Below, piece after piece: positions 1 to 6,014 of a stretch of DNA of 6,618 bases. Source of the stretch: Clostridiales bacterium. GTDB taxonomy: Bacteria > Bacillota > Sulfobacillia > UBA995. A model generated the notes under the pieces. That model ran no database searches. It saw only the letters and a list, made by a program, of their open reading frames with translations, and was not told where the DNA came from. The stretch is from positions 1 through 6,618 of the forward strand of contig DOZU01000052.1 in the NCBI GenBank assembly GCA_003517845.1. Reading direction: 5' to 3'. Every line of letters begins with the position of its first letter. Positions within the stretch are counted from its first letter, which is position 1. A program made the translations under genes and the position numbers.

Positions 1-278
1 TTGCGGAAGTCATCGATCATGCCCAGACCCAGTACCAGCAGGCCGCCGAAGAGGATGGCCCGCACGTCCCGGCTGCCGATGCCCGAGGTCACCAGCGCTC
101 CGGCGGCGAAAGCCAGGTAGATTGCCAACCCTCCCAGATGAGGGACGGCGCGCTTGTGGACGCTGCGGCCGACCGGTCGGTCCAAGGCATCCAGGCGGAT
201 GGCCATCCGGCGGATAACGGGTGTCACGACGAACCCAACCGCCGCCGCCGCGAGAAAGCCCATCAGGTACGATAGCAA
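1..278 (-). CDS. wecA: Undecaprenyl-phosphate sugar-1-phosphate transferase (WecA/TagO/MraY superfamily), N-terminal part, runs off left edge
   Basis: The membrane enzyme transfers a sugar-1-phosphate (usually GlcNAc-1-P) from a UDP-sugar to undecaprenyl phosphate, the first step of teichoic acid or other surface-glycan synthesis. About 92 codons are visible. Hydrophobic segments lie near residues 5-22, 51-66 and 74-88. The cytoplasmic loop motif HKRAVPHLGG (41-50) and the aspartate pair in GMIDDFR (D89, D90) are the family's signature; this pair belongs to the Mg/catalytic region. I chose the TTG at 278-276 because AGGAGG sits 9 bases upstream (293-288) and an in-frame TGA lies just before it. 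An ATG at 263 is the alternative. The gene diverges from the operon at 433. TagO versus WecA cannot be decided from this fragment, so the symbol is a family label. Seen: motifs and helices. Inferred: the exact sugar. Confidence 0.88.
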   Translation of the reverse strand, partial: MLSYLMGFLAAAAVGFVVTPVIRRMAIRLDALDRPVGRSVHKRAVPHLGGLAIYLAFAAGALVTSGIGSRDVRAILFGGLLVLGLGMIDDFR

Positions 279-432
279 GTCTTCGGCCCTCCTTCATGCC
301 CGGTGCCCCTCCCCGTTCGACATGCGGCATAGCCTTACCTGCTTCGGCGCAGGAGGAGAGGGGGGGCCCGCCCCGAAGTATTCCCCGTCTCCACTCGGCG
401 GTGGGGCTGTCCGCCGCTTGCGGGATGATGCC
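279..432. promoter_or_regulatory. Divergent intergenic region between the minus-strand WecA/TagO-like gene and the plus-strand operon
   Basis: This 154-base gap separates two divergently transcribed genes, so it should hold promoters for both. I could not assign a convincing -35/-10 pair on either strand. A TCGACA at 317-322 is only a weak plus-strand -35 candidate without a good partner. A Shine-Dalgarno-like AGGAGG at 351-356 is followed by a G-run and C-run with no start codon in range. No terminator, riboswitch or repeat array is evident. Confidence 0.4.
288..293 (-). promoter_or_regulatory. Ribosome binding site deciding the TTG start of the WecA/TagO-like gene
   Basis: On the minus strand this reads AGGAGG, a perfect Shine-Dalgarno core, with 9 bases before the TTG at 278. 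An in-frame TGA immediately precedes it, so the protein cannot start further upstream. This is why the TTG is preferred over the ATG five codons later. Confidence 0.7.
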
Positions 433-1242
433 ATGAGCGCCGATGAGTTGCTGCTGGCCAGGCTTCATCTGGGGGCCGTCTTGCCGCTGCTCGAAGATGT
501 AGTGGCCCGGGATTCGGCCGCGCGCGAAGCGGTTCGCGGGTGGAACTTCTCCTTGCGGTTGCAGTTGCCGGGCGGTGACCCGGCTACCGTGTTGCAGTTC
601 CGTCACGGGAGACTGGAGGTCCGCATCGAGCCCACGCGCAGCTTGTTGCCTACCCTGACTTTCCGCGATCCGAGGCATCTCAATGACTCGTTTCGGGGAT
701 GCGCGGTCGCGCGTCCCCGACCCAATCCGCTGGTACTTGGCCACCTCCGGCCGGTGCTTGGCCTCGACCGTGTGCTGGGCCGACTTGAAACCTATCTCCG
801 GCCCCCGCCCGAGCGGCTGGTCGAGCCAGAGGATTTCGCCTTCTGCGTCAAGCTCGCCTTATATGGACTGGCATTCGGGATCAAGCAAGTAGGCGAACAT
901 GACCCGGTCCTGGCTCCCCTGTCCCGGTTTATCCCCGACGGGGTGCTAGGCATTGAGGTGGCGGATGGTCCTGCCGCCCATATCGGCGTCCGGCGGGGGA
1001 GTTTCTTTCCCGGCCGGGGTAGGGCTGACCGGCCCAATGCCCTTATGGTCCTGAGCGATCTGCCGGCCGCCTGGGACTTGCTGCAGGGACGTCTGGACGT
1101 GTTCGCCGCAGTGGGCTCCGGACGTATTCGCCTGAGCGGTTTCATCCCCTTGCTCGAAGGCATGAACCCGCTCATGGACCGCCTGGCGGCATGCCTGGCT
1201 ACCCCGGCGCCCGACGGAAGGGAGGAGGTCCGGGCAGGATGA
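433..1242 (+). CDS. Two-domain SCP2-like protein A (putative lipid-binding), first gene of the operon
   Basis: Product of 269 aa with no signal peptide or clear membrane helix; probably cytosolic. Its exact function is not recognised. Residues 37-95 (GWN, LQFRHGRLEV, FRDP) and 165-255 (DGPAAHIGV, RPNALMV, LQGRLD, GSGRIRLSG) each resemble the SCP2 fold's pattern of strands ending in a G..D..A..G segment and a helix. The central part (136-150) is hydrophobic. It shows the same layout and many shared residues with the protein at 4420-5193, so the two are likely paralogues. The ATG at 433 has only a weak upstream Shine-Dalgarno; an in-frame TTG at 418 is an alternative. The frame stays open upstream to 154, but that stretch is antisense to the WecA/TagO-like gene and lacks family-like sequence. 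The stop overlaps the next gene's start as ATGA. The SCP2 assignment is by pattern and moderate in confidence. Confidence 0.68.
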   Translation: MSADELLLARLHLGAVLPLLEDVVARDSAAREAVRGWNFSLRLQLPGGDPATVLQFRHGRLEVRIEPTRSLLPTLTFRDPRHLNDSFRGCAVARPRPNPLVLGHLRPVLGLDRVLGRLETYLRPPPERLVEPEDFAFCVKLALYGLAFGIKQVGEHDPVLAPLSRFIPDGVLGIEVADGPAAHIGVRRGSFFPGRGRADRPNALMVLSDLPAAWDLLQGRLDVFAAVGSGRIRLSGFIPLLEGMNPLMDRLAACLATPAPDGREEVRAG

Positions 1243-2504
1243 GCGGAGAGCGCGAGCCGTATCGCTTTGATCGGTCCCAGGAGTTGTTCGCCCGGGCTGC
1301 CGCCGTCATCCCCCGGGGCATATACGGCCACTTGTCCCCCGTCCTCACCGTCCCCGGGTCCTTCCCGTATTTCGCCGCCCGGGCCTCGGGTTGCCGCTAT
1401 ACGGATGTAGATGGCAACGAGTTCATCGATTACATGTGCGGATACGGTCCCATCGTCCTCGGTTACCGCCATCCGGCCGTGGAACAGGCCGTGGCGGACC
1501 AGGTGGCGGCGCTCGACTGCGCCAATCATCCCGCGCCCGTAATGGTGGAACTGGCCGAGTTGATGGTGGAGTTGATCCCGGCGGCGGACTGGGTGGTGTT
1601 CGTCAAGAACGGGGGCGACGCCACCACGTTCTCGCTGCTGGTCGCGCGCGCCCATACCGGCCGCAAGAAGATCATCCGGGTTCGAGGCCACTACCACGGC
1701 GTGGCCCCCTGGTGCACCTCCCTGGGCCATGGCGGCATAACCCCCGAGGACCATCTCAACCTGTTGTTGGTGGAATGGAATGATCTGGATGGCCTGCAGG
1801 CGGTGGCCAGGAGACATCGGGGTGAGATCGCCGGTTTCATTGCCACTCCTTATCACCACGCCACTTTCGCCGACCAGGTTATGCCCGCTCCCGGCTACTG
1901 GCAGGGCGTGGTCGAACTCTGCCGGACTGAAGGCATCGTGCTGATCGTCGACGACGTCCGGGCCGGTTTCCGCCTGCATCTGGGCGGCTCTGCGGAGCAC
2001 TTCGGTTTTCGTCCCGACCTGACCTGTTTCGGCAAGGCAATGGGCAACGGCCACCCCATTTCCGCCTGTGTGGGCCGGCGAGAACTGATGGCCGCCGCCT
2101 CGCGGGTATTCTATACCGGGTCATACTGGTTCGCGGCCGCGCCCATGGCCGCCGCGGTCACTACCCTGAAGGAACTGCGGGACACCGATGCCCTGGCCCG
2201 CATGCGGGCCGCCGGACGCGAACTGGCGGCCGGACTCCGGGAAATGGGCGTGCGCCACGGGATGGAGGTCACCGTGTCGGGACCGGAGGCCATGCCTTAC
2301 TTGCGGTTCACAGCCGACCGCGATCTCTACCTGACGCAGATCTTCTGCGCGGAAGTGACGCGGCGGGGGTCTTTCTTCCATCCGCACCACAACTGGTTCC
2401 TTTGTGCTGCCCACGACCGGGGGGATGTGGCCGAGACGCTGACCCATGCCGAGGAAGGATTCAAGGCGGTACGGGGCAGTTACGCCCGCCATGCCCGGCA
2501 GTAG
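1239..2504 (+). CDS. HemL-like class III PLP-dependent aminotransferase
   Basis: Product of 421 aa, the normal length for the glutamate-1-semialdehyde aminomutase-like branch of class III (fold type I) aminotransferases. Seen in order: TDVDGNEFIDYMCGYGP near 55-71, the phosphate/cofactor region KNGGDATTFS (123-132, in place of the usual NSGTEA), RGHYHG (149-154), the pyridine-binding aspartate in LIVDDVRAGFR (D238), and the PLP lysine in FGKAMGNGHP (K266). The residue after D238 is Asp where most relatives have Glu. Later SYWFAAAPMAAA replaces the common TFSGNP stretch. These changes and the context argue against a heme role and for amination of a special ketone or aldehyde. The start at 1239 is preferred over an upstream in-frame ATG at 1191 because of GGAGGAGG at 1221-1228 and the ATGA overlap with the previous gene. 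The substrate is unknown. Confidence 0.9.
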   Translation: MSGEREPYRFDRSQELFARAAAVIPRGIYGHLSPVLTVPGSFPYFAARASGCRYTDVDGNEFIDYMCGYGPIVLGYRHPAVEQAVADQVAALDCANHPAPVMVELAELMVELIPAADWVVFVKNGGDATTFSLLVARAHTGRKKIIRVRGHYHGVAPWCTSLGHGGITPEDHLNLLLVEWNDLDGLQAVARRHRGEIAGFIATPYHHATFADQVMPAPGYWQGVVELCRTEGIVLIVDDVRAGFRLHLGGSAEHFGFRPDLTCFGKAMGNGHPISACVGRRELMAAASRVFYTGSYWFAAAPMAAAVTTLKELRDTDALARMRAAGRELAAGLREMGVRHGMEVTVSGPEAMPYLRFTADRDLYLTQIFCAEVTRRGSFFHPHHNWFLCAAHDRGDVAETLTHAEEGFKAVRGSYARHARQ

Positions 2505-2530
2505 TCTTTCGACCAGGGGAGTTGTGATCG

Positions 2531-3394
2531 ATGGGCCTTACCGACAGCCAAGTGGCCACCCTCAAGCTGAAAGCCCAGCAGATCCGCCGCAAGACGATCG
2601 AGACCGTGGTCTGGGCGGGCGGAGGCCACCTGGGAGGCGCCCTGAGCCAGGTGGAAATCATGGTCCTGCTATATTACCACTTCCTGAATATCGACCCGAA
2701 ACGCCCGGACTGGGCGGACCGCGACCGGGTGGTGCTATCCAAGGGCCATGGAGGGATCGGGTACGCCCCCTTGCTCGCCGACCGCGGCTATTTCTCGGAG
2801 GGGCTCCTGGAGGAGTTCAACCACACCGGGTCTCCTTTTGGTATGCACCTTGACCGCCTGAAGGTACCGGGGGTAGACGCATCCACGGGCTCGCTGGGTC
2901 ATGGCCTGCCCATGGCGGTCGGCATGGCCCTGGGAGCCAGGTTGAAGGGGGCGGCCTGGCGGACCTACTGCATCCTGGGCGATGGGGAGTGCAATGAGGG
3001 CAGCGTATGGGAAGCGGCGATGGCGGCCGCCCACTTCCGCCTGGACACCCTCACCGCCCTCATCGATCGGAACGGCCTGTGCATCGACGGCACGACCGAA
3101 GCGATCATGGCCCTCGAGCCGTTGGCCGACAAGTGGCGAGCCTTCGGCTGGGAAGTCACGGCGGTGGACGGCCACGACTTCCGGGAACTGGCCGGGGCCA
3201 TTGAGGCCGCCCGGCGATCGACCGGGCGACCGACGGCGATCATCGCCCGGACCGTGAAGGGCAAGGGCGTGGACTTCATGGAAGACCAGGCCGCCTGGCA
3301 TTACGGTGGCCTGGATTCGGAGCGGGCGGCGCTCGCCCTGCAGTCGATTGACCGGCGTTCCGATACCGCCGGACCCGGGAGGAGAGCACCGTGA
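2531..3394 (+). CDS. Split transketolase, N-terminal (TPP pyrophosphate-binding) subunit
   Basis: Product of 287 aa. It binds thiamine diphosphate/Mg and, with the next gene's product, should form a heterotetrameric transketolase that transfers a C2 ketol unit between sugar-like substrates. Seen: GGGHLGG (H33), SKGHGG (H73), GMHLD (H106), STGSLGHG (H124), the TPP/metal motif GDGECNEGSVWEA (from G150) closed by DRNG (N181), and WHYGG (H257). All are in the expected order, so the subunit looks catalytically complete. GHG rather than GQG, and GDGE.NEGSVWEA, are reminiscent of biosynthetic-cluster split transketolases, from memory. GMHLD is an odd version of the usual GGHPD. The start has AGGGGAG at 2515-2521, 9 bases upstream. 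The end overlaps the next start (GTGA), indicating translational coupling with its partner subunit. Confidence 0.94.
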   Translation: MGLTDSQVATLKLKAQQIRRKTIETVVWAGGGHLGGALSQVEIMVLLYYHFLNIDPKRPDWADRDRVVLSKGHGGIGYAPLLADRGYFSEGLLEEFNHTGSPFGMHLDRLKVPGVDASTGSLGHGLPMAVGMALGARLKGAAWRTYCILGDGECNEGSVWEAAMAAAHFRLDTLTALIDRNGLCIDGTTEAIMALEPLADKWRAFGWEVTAVDGHDFRELAGAIEAARRSTGRPTAIIARTVKGKGVDFMEDQAAWHYGGLDSERAALALQSIDRRSDTAGPGRRAP

Positions 3395-4404
3395 GCGGCA
3401 CCGGACTTACCTATCACGTCTATGACGTGAATCACATGACTCCGGCCGAGATTTACGGTCAGGTCCTCACCCAGCTCGGCGAAGGGCGGGAGGACATAGT
3501 AGCCCTCACCGCCGACCTCGCGCGCTCCACCAAAATCGGCAAGTTCGGCGAGCGTTTTCCCGGGCGCTTCTTCAATGTCGGCATAGCCGAACAGAACATG
3601 TTCGGCATCGCCGCGGGGCTGGCCCTGGCGGGTTTCACTCCCTTCGTGTCCACTTTCGCCGTATTCGCCGCCCTGCGCGCCGCCGAACAGGTACGTACCG
3701 ATATCTGTTACCAGAACCTCAACTGCAAGATCATCGCCACCCATTCCGGCATCTCTTTCGGTCAGGCGGGGAGCACGCACCACTGCACGGAGGATCTGGC
3801 GGTCATGCGATCTTTCGCCAACTTGACCGTGATTGCCCCGGCGGACGGCTATGAGACGGCCAATGCCGTGCGGGCTTGCCTGGACCGGCAAGGACCCGTC
3901 TACATCCGCATCGGCCGGGGATTCGAGCAGACCGTGCACCCGGGAGAGGACTACGGTTTCGAGCTTGGCCGGGCGGTGACGATGCGGGATGGCGCCGATC
4001 TGACGGTGATCGCCTGTGGACCCTGCGTCCTTCACGCGGTCGAGGCGGCCAAGACCCTGGCGGACAGTCAAGGGGCCGGCGTACGCGTGTTGAACATGCA
4101 CACGATCAAGCCGCTGGACCGCGAGGCGGTGCTGGCCGCCGCCGCCGAGACCCGCCGGATCATCACCGTCGAGAACCACAGCATAATCGGCGGTTTGGGC
4201 AGCGCGGTGGCTGAGGTCATCGCCGAGTCGGGTCTCCCCTGCCGCCTGGTCCGCCTCGGCATCCCTGACGTATTCGCCATCGTGGGATATACCGACGACC
4301 TGTACAACCTCTATAAGATCGATGCGGCGGGAATCGGGGAGGCGGCGGCTCAACTGCTGGGCGTACAGGTGCAAGCGGAAGACGACTGGGAGGACGAGCT
4401 ATAG
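3391..4404 (+). CDS. Split transketolase, C-terminal (pyrimidine-binding) subunit
   Basis: Product of 337 aa. It supplies the TPP pyrimidine-binding domain and the C-terminal domain of the two-subunit transketolase. Seen: ADLARST (41-47), the catalytic Glu in NVGIAEQNM (E67), THSGISFGQAGSTHH (H118, H130, H131), an EDLAVMR segment (134-140), then the C-terminal domain with TVENHSIIGGLGSAV (259-273). The order matches the second half of transketolase; length is usual for this subunit. The GTG start overlaps the previous stop by 4 bases, with GGGAGGAG at 3377-3384 six bases upstream; an ATG at 3436 is a weaker alternative. An acidic tail (EDDWEDEL) ends the protein. 1-deoxyxylulose-5-phosphate synthase and pyruvate dehydrogenase E1-beta are relatives, but the separate TktN-type partner and the HSG/STHH region favour transketolase. 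The natural acceptor is unknown. Confidence 0.93.
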   Translation: MSGTGLTYHVYDVNHMTPAEIYGQVLTQLGEGREDIVALTADLARSTKIGKFGERFPGRFFNVGIAEQNMFGIAAGLALAGFTPFVSTFAVFAALRAAEQVRTDICYQNLNCKIIATHSGISFGQAGSTHHCTEDLAVMRSFANLTVIAPADGYETANAVRACLDRQGPVYIRIGRGFEQTVHPGEDYGFELGRAVTMRDGADLTVIACGPCVLHAVEAAKTLADSQGAGVRVLNMHTIKPLDREAVLAAAAETRRIITVENHSIIGGLGSAVAEVIAESGLPCRLVRLGIPDVFAIVGYTDDLYNLYKIDAAGIGEAAAQLLGVQVQAEDDWEDEL

Positions 4405-4419
4405 GAGGCCTGGTGGGAG

Positions 4420-5193
4420 ATGCCGGATCGCGAACGAATCCTGGCGACCTTGTTGATGAATGCGGCCCTCCCCCTCACCCGGACCTTGCTCGCGGAACGA
4501 CCCGGTCTCGCCCGCCGCTACGGGGGGTGGAACCGCGTCGTGCAGTTTCAGGTGGTCGGCGACCCCGATCTGGCGTGTTATCTGGAGTTCACTGCTGGGC
4601 AACTGGCGTTCGTCCGCGGCCGACACCGGGCTCCGACGATCGACTTCCGGTTCCGCCGGCCGGCGGCCTTCAGTGCCCTGCTCACCGGCAAGCCTGCCCT
4701 GCCGGCCATCCGGGGCGCCCTGCGCCACCCCGGAACGCTGCTCGGCGTCCTCCCGCTATTGCTCGGCCTGACCATCCTCCTGCCCGGCAAACGACCGCGA
4801 GATCCCGCCGGTCGCGAACTCAAAGTGAGACTGCTCCTGTACTTCATCACTGTAGCCCTTTCGCAGCTAAATCAGGCAGCTGATCCGGGGATGCGGAGGT
4901 TCACGGCGAAGATGCCGGATCGCATCTTCCAGTGGTCGGTCGAGCCCGATGGCCCCGCGGCCTATCTCCGCGTGTGCCAAGGCAAGACCAGGGCGGGGAA
5001 GGGCCTCTATCCGGGGCGGCGGCCCTTCGTTCACATGCGGTTTGAGTCGGTCGACGACGCCTTTCTGGTGTTGACCGGCCAGGTGGACAACGTCGAGGCC
5101 ATGCGACGGGGGATGCTGGTGGTCGACGGCTCCCCGGAATACAGCAAGGATATATCCGCCATCATGAAGCGCATCGAGGCGCTGATCGCCTGA
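4420..5193 (+). CDS. Two-domain SCP2-like protein B (putative lipid-binding), last gene of the operon
   Basis: Product of 257 aa, apparently a paralogue of the protein at 433-1242. Domain 1 spans about 37-92 (GWN, CYLEFTAGQL, FRFRRP, LLTGK). Domain 2 spans about 166-256 (DGPAAYLRV, RPFVHM, VLTGQVD, RRGMLVVDG, then a terminal helix). Shared features with protein A include GWN, FR.P, an LY-containing hydrophobic helix followed by Q and DP, DGPAA, RP...M, L.G..D, and a G before the last helix. Residues 105-122 are very hydrophobic (LLGVLPLLLGLTILLP) and could be a lipid-facing or membrane-contacting segment; there is no signal peptide. SCP2-family domains bind lipids and acyl-CoAs, so a carrier or substrate-presenting role is inferred. 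AGGAGG at 4403-4408 overlaps the previous stop, with 11 bases to ATG; a GGGAG also abuts the ATG. The exact function is not recognised. Confidence 0.68.
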   Translation: MPDRERILATLLMNAALPLTRTLLAERPGLARRYGGWNRVVQFQVVGDPDLACYLEFTAGQLAFVRGRHRAPTIDFRFRRPAAFSALLTGKPALPAIRGALRHPGTLLGVLPLLLGLTILLPGKRPRDPAGRELKVRLLLYFITVALSQLNQAADPGMRRFTAKMPDRIFQWSVEPDGPAAYLRVCQGKTRAGKGLYPGRRPFVHMRFESVDDAFLVLTGQVDNVEAMRRGMLVVDGSPEYSKDISAIMKRIEALIA

Positions 5194-5207
5194 AGCTCGT
5201 TCAACCC

Positions 5208-5254
5208 GGCCGAGTGCCCGCGGTTATTCCGAAGCCGCCGCAAACCACTCGGCC
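5208..5254. repeat. Inverted repeat at the convergent gene junction, possible bidirectional terminator
   Basis: GGCCGAGTG at 5208-5216 is perfectly complementary to CACTCGGCC at 5246-5254, a 9-bp stem with a 29-base interval. Inside it GCGG (5220-5223) can pair with CCGC (5238-5241), which would extend the hairpin. It sits where the plus-strand operon ends and the minus-strand HEPN remnant ends, the right place for a terminator serving both strands. There is no T-run on either side, so a classic intrinsic terminator is not shown, and the right arm lies inside the HEPN reading frame. Confidence 0.35.
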
Positions 5255-5532
5255 ACGAACGCTCTGGCCATGGCAGCCACCCTGGTTGCTTGCTGACATG
5301 CTTCGTCGGCGTCTTCGCGCTTGTACTCCTCAGACGGGATCCACAGACGGTCGTCACCGGTCATTCCGGGGTAGCGGCTGAGGCTGACTTCGGGCTCCAT
5401 TCGTGCCGATAGCATGGCCGCCTCAAGGAGGTCCGGTTGCCAACGGGCAGGAGACTCCCCTTTGTCCAGCGTTCTGATCAGGATCTCTCCGACGGAATGG
5501 GTCCTCGGGAAGATCCCCTCCTGTGGCGCCGG
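5224..5532 (-). pseudogene. HEPN-domain protein remnant, C-terminal part only
   Basis: HEPN proteins partner MNT nucleotidyltransferases in toxin-antitoxin pairs, usually as the RNase toxin. On the minus strand this frame reads PRTHSVGEIL, then LLEAAMLSARMEP, SRYPG, and SEEYKREDADEACQQATRV before a TAA at 5226-5224. This matches the back half of a HEPN domain (TH element, SRYP motif, last helix). The first helices, roughly 40-50 residues, are absent, and what lies directly upstream is nucleotidyltransferase sequence in another frame. No start codon with a Shine-Dalgarno precedes the conserved part; the first ATG (5415) would cut the domain further. I therefore call it a broken gene. A -1 frameshift joining it to the upstream frame is possible but no classic slippery site is evident. 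Confidence 0.62.
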
Positions 5533-5693
5533 GGATTGATGCCCTCGGCAACGACGAGGACGTCCAGGTCAGATGATGGAGAGGCGAGACCCTTGACCTG
5601 CGAGCCAAAAGTCACCGCCGCAATGATCCTGAAGCGGAGCGAAGCTGCTTTTAGCGCGGACCCCACTCCCGTCAACGCGAAGTCCTTCGTCAT
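5478..5693 (-). pseudogene. MNT-type minimal nucleotidyltransferase, truncated N-terminal part
   Basis: MNT proteins are small nucleotidyltransferases that act as antitoxins by modifying their HEPN partner. The ATG at 5693 is preceded by GGGAGG (5706-5701) with 7 bases spacing, and lies 3 bases after the MazG-like stop, so the gene was part of the same operon. Residues 29-48 hold the signature: G30-S31, then P.SD and D42/D44 in the DLDVLVV strand. After about residue 58 the sequence stops resembling the family and ends at codon 71, whereas intact MNT proteins run to about 100 aa or more. From that point another frame encodes the back half of a HEPN protein. The simplest reading is one deletion that removed the end of this gene and the start of its partner and left them out of frame. 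A residual 71-aa peptide could still be made; the third usual acidic residue is lost. Confidence 0.68.
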
Positions 5694-5696
5694 CGG

Positions 5697-6014
5697 TCAA
5701 CCTCCCGGACCGGCAAGGCTCAGGTATCCCTTGTCGAGGAGTTTAGCCAGATGTTGCTCGAGCGCTCCCGCCGTGTCCACCCCGTATTGCTCCTCAAGCA
5801 CGTACATCATGGTGATGGCGGTCTGGGCGACGTCCAAGAGGTCAAGGGCGACGCGGCCCAGGGCCGGCCCCCGCTCACTCTCCGCCCGAAGCGTCAGGAT
5901 GGTCTTTGCCAGTTCGCCCGCTTCCTCCATCAGCTTCAGGGCCGTGCCCTCCAGGGTCGGTTCCAGGCGGTTGAGTCGGGGCAGAGCGATGGTTCGGGTG
6001 TTCACGTAGTTCAA
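5697..6014 (-). CDS. MazG-like nucleotide pyrophosphohydrolase family protein
   Basis: Product of 105 aa, a single all-helical MazG-like domain. The superfamily hydrolyses NTPs or dNTPs to NMP and pyrophosphate, often for pool cleaning. Seen: TLEGTALKLMEEAGELAK (20-37), giving the E31..E34 pair, and DLLDVAQTAITMMYVLEE (58-75), where the second metal pair appears as D58..D61 instead of the usual E..D. The LMEEAGELA and LDVAQTA phrases are what I associate with a short MazG-like family in Clostridia. The TTG at 6014 is chosen because GAGGAG lies at 6029-6024 with 9 bases spacing; a GTG three codons later is an alternative. The deaminase frame upstream overlaps this gene by 140 bases. The 3' neighbour starts 3 bases after the stop. 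Substrate unknown; a nucleotide role fits the adjacent deaminase. Confidence 0.83.
   Translation of the reverse strand: MNYVNTRTIALPRLNRLEPTLEGTALKLMEEAGELAKTILTLRAESERGPALGRVALDLLDVAQTAITMMYVLEEQYGVDTAGALEQHLAKLLDKGYLSLAGPGG

Noticed and set aside
342..378. Inverted repeat CTTCGG...CCGAAG in the divergent intergenic region
   Set aside because: Only 6 bp of stem with a 25-base loop; expected by chance in DNA this rich in G and C.
154..432. Upstream in-frame extension of SCP2-like protein A starting at 154
   Set aside because: The first part is antisense to the well-supported WecA/TagO-like coding sequence, and the translation is Arg/Pro/Ser-rich without family features. The similarity to protein B begins only after the ATG at 433.
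792..2054. Long minus-strand open frame opposite protein A and the aminotransferase
   Set aside because: It has no recognisable motif and lies antisense to genes with clear family signatures; long antisense frames are common in GC-rich DNA.
1239..2504. Reading the aminotransferase as hemL of heme biosynthesis
   Set aside because: Several cofactor-site motifs differ from HemL, and the neighbours are transketolase and SCP2-like genes, not other tetrapyrrole genes.
3301..4374. Long minus-strand open frame opposite the transketolase C subunit
   Set aside because: It is antisense to a catalytic-motif-bearing gene, and its composition (Gly/Asp/His/Arg rich) shows no domain.
2531..4404. Reading the two transketolase genes as a split 1-deoxyxylulose-5-phosphate synthase or a pyruvate dehydrogenase E1
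   Set aside because: The N subunit carries transketolase-type SKGH, STGSLGHG and GDGE..EGSVWEA motifs with a C-terminal WH, and the C subunit has the HSG and STHH elements of transketolase.
5224..5415. A separate small intact gene starting at the ATG at 5415
   Set aside because: HEPN-like sequence in the same frame continues upstream of that ATG, and no good Shine-Dalgarno precedes it, so it is the tail of a broken gene.
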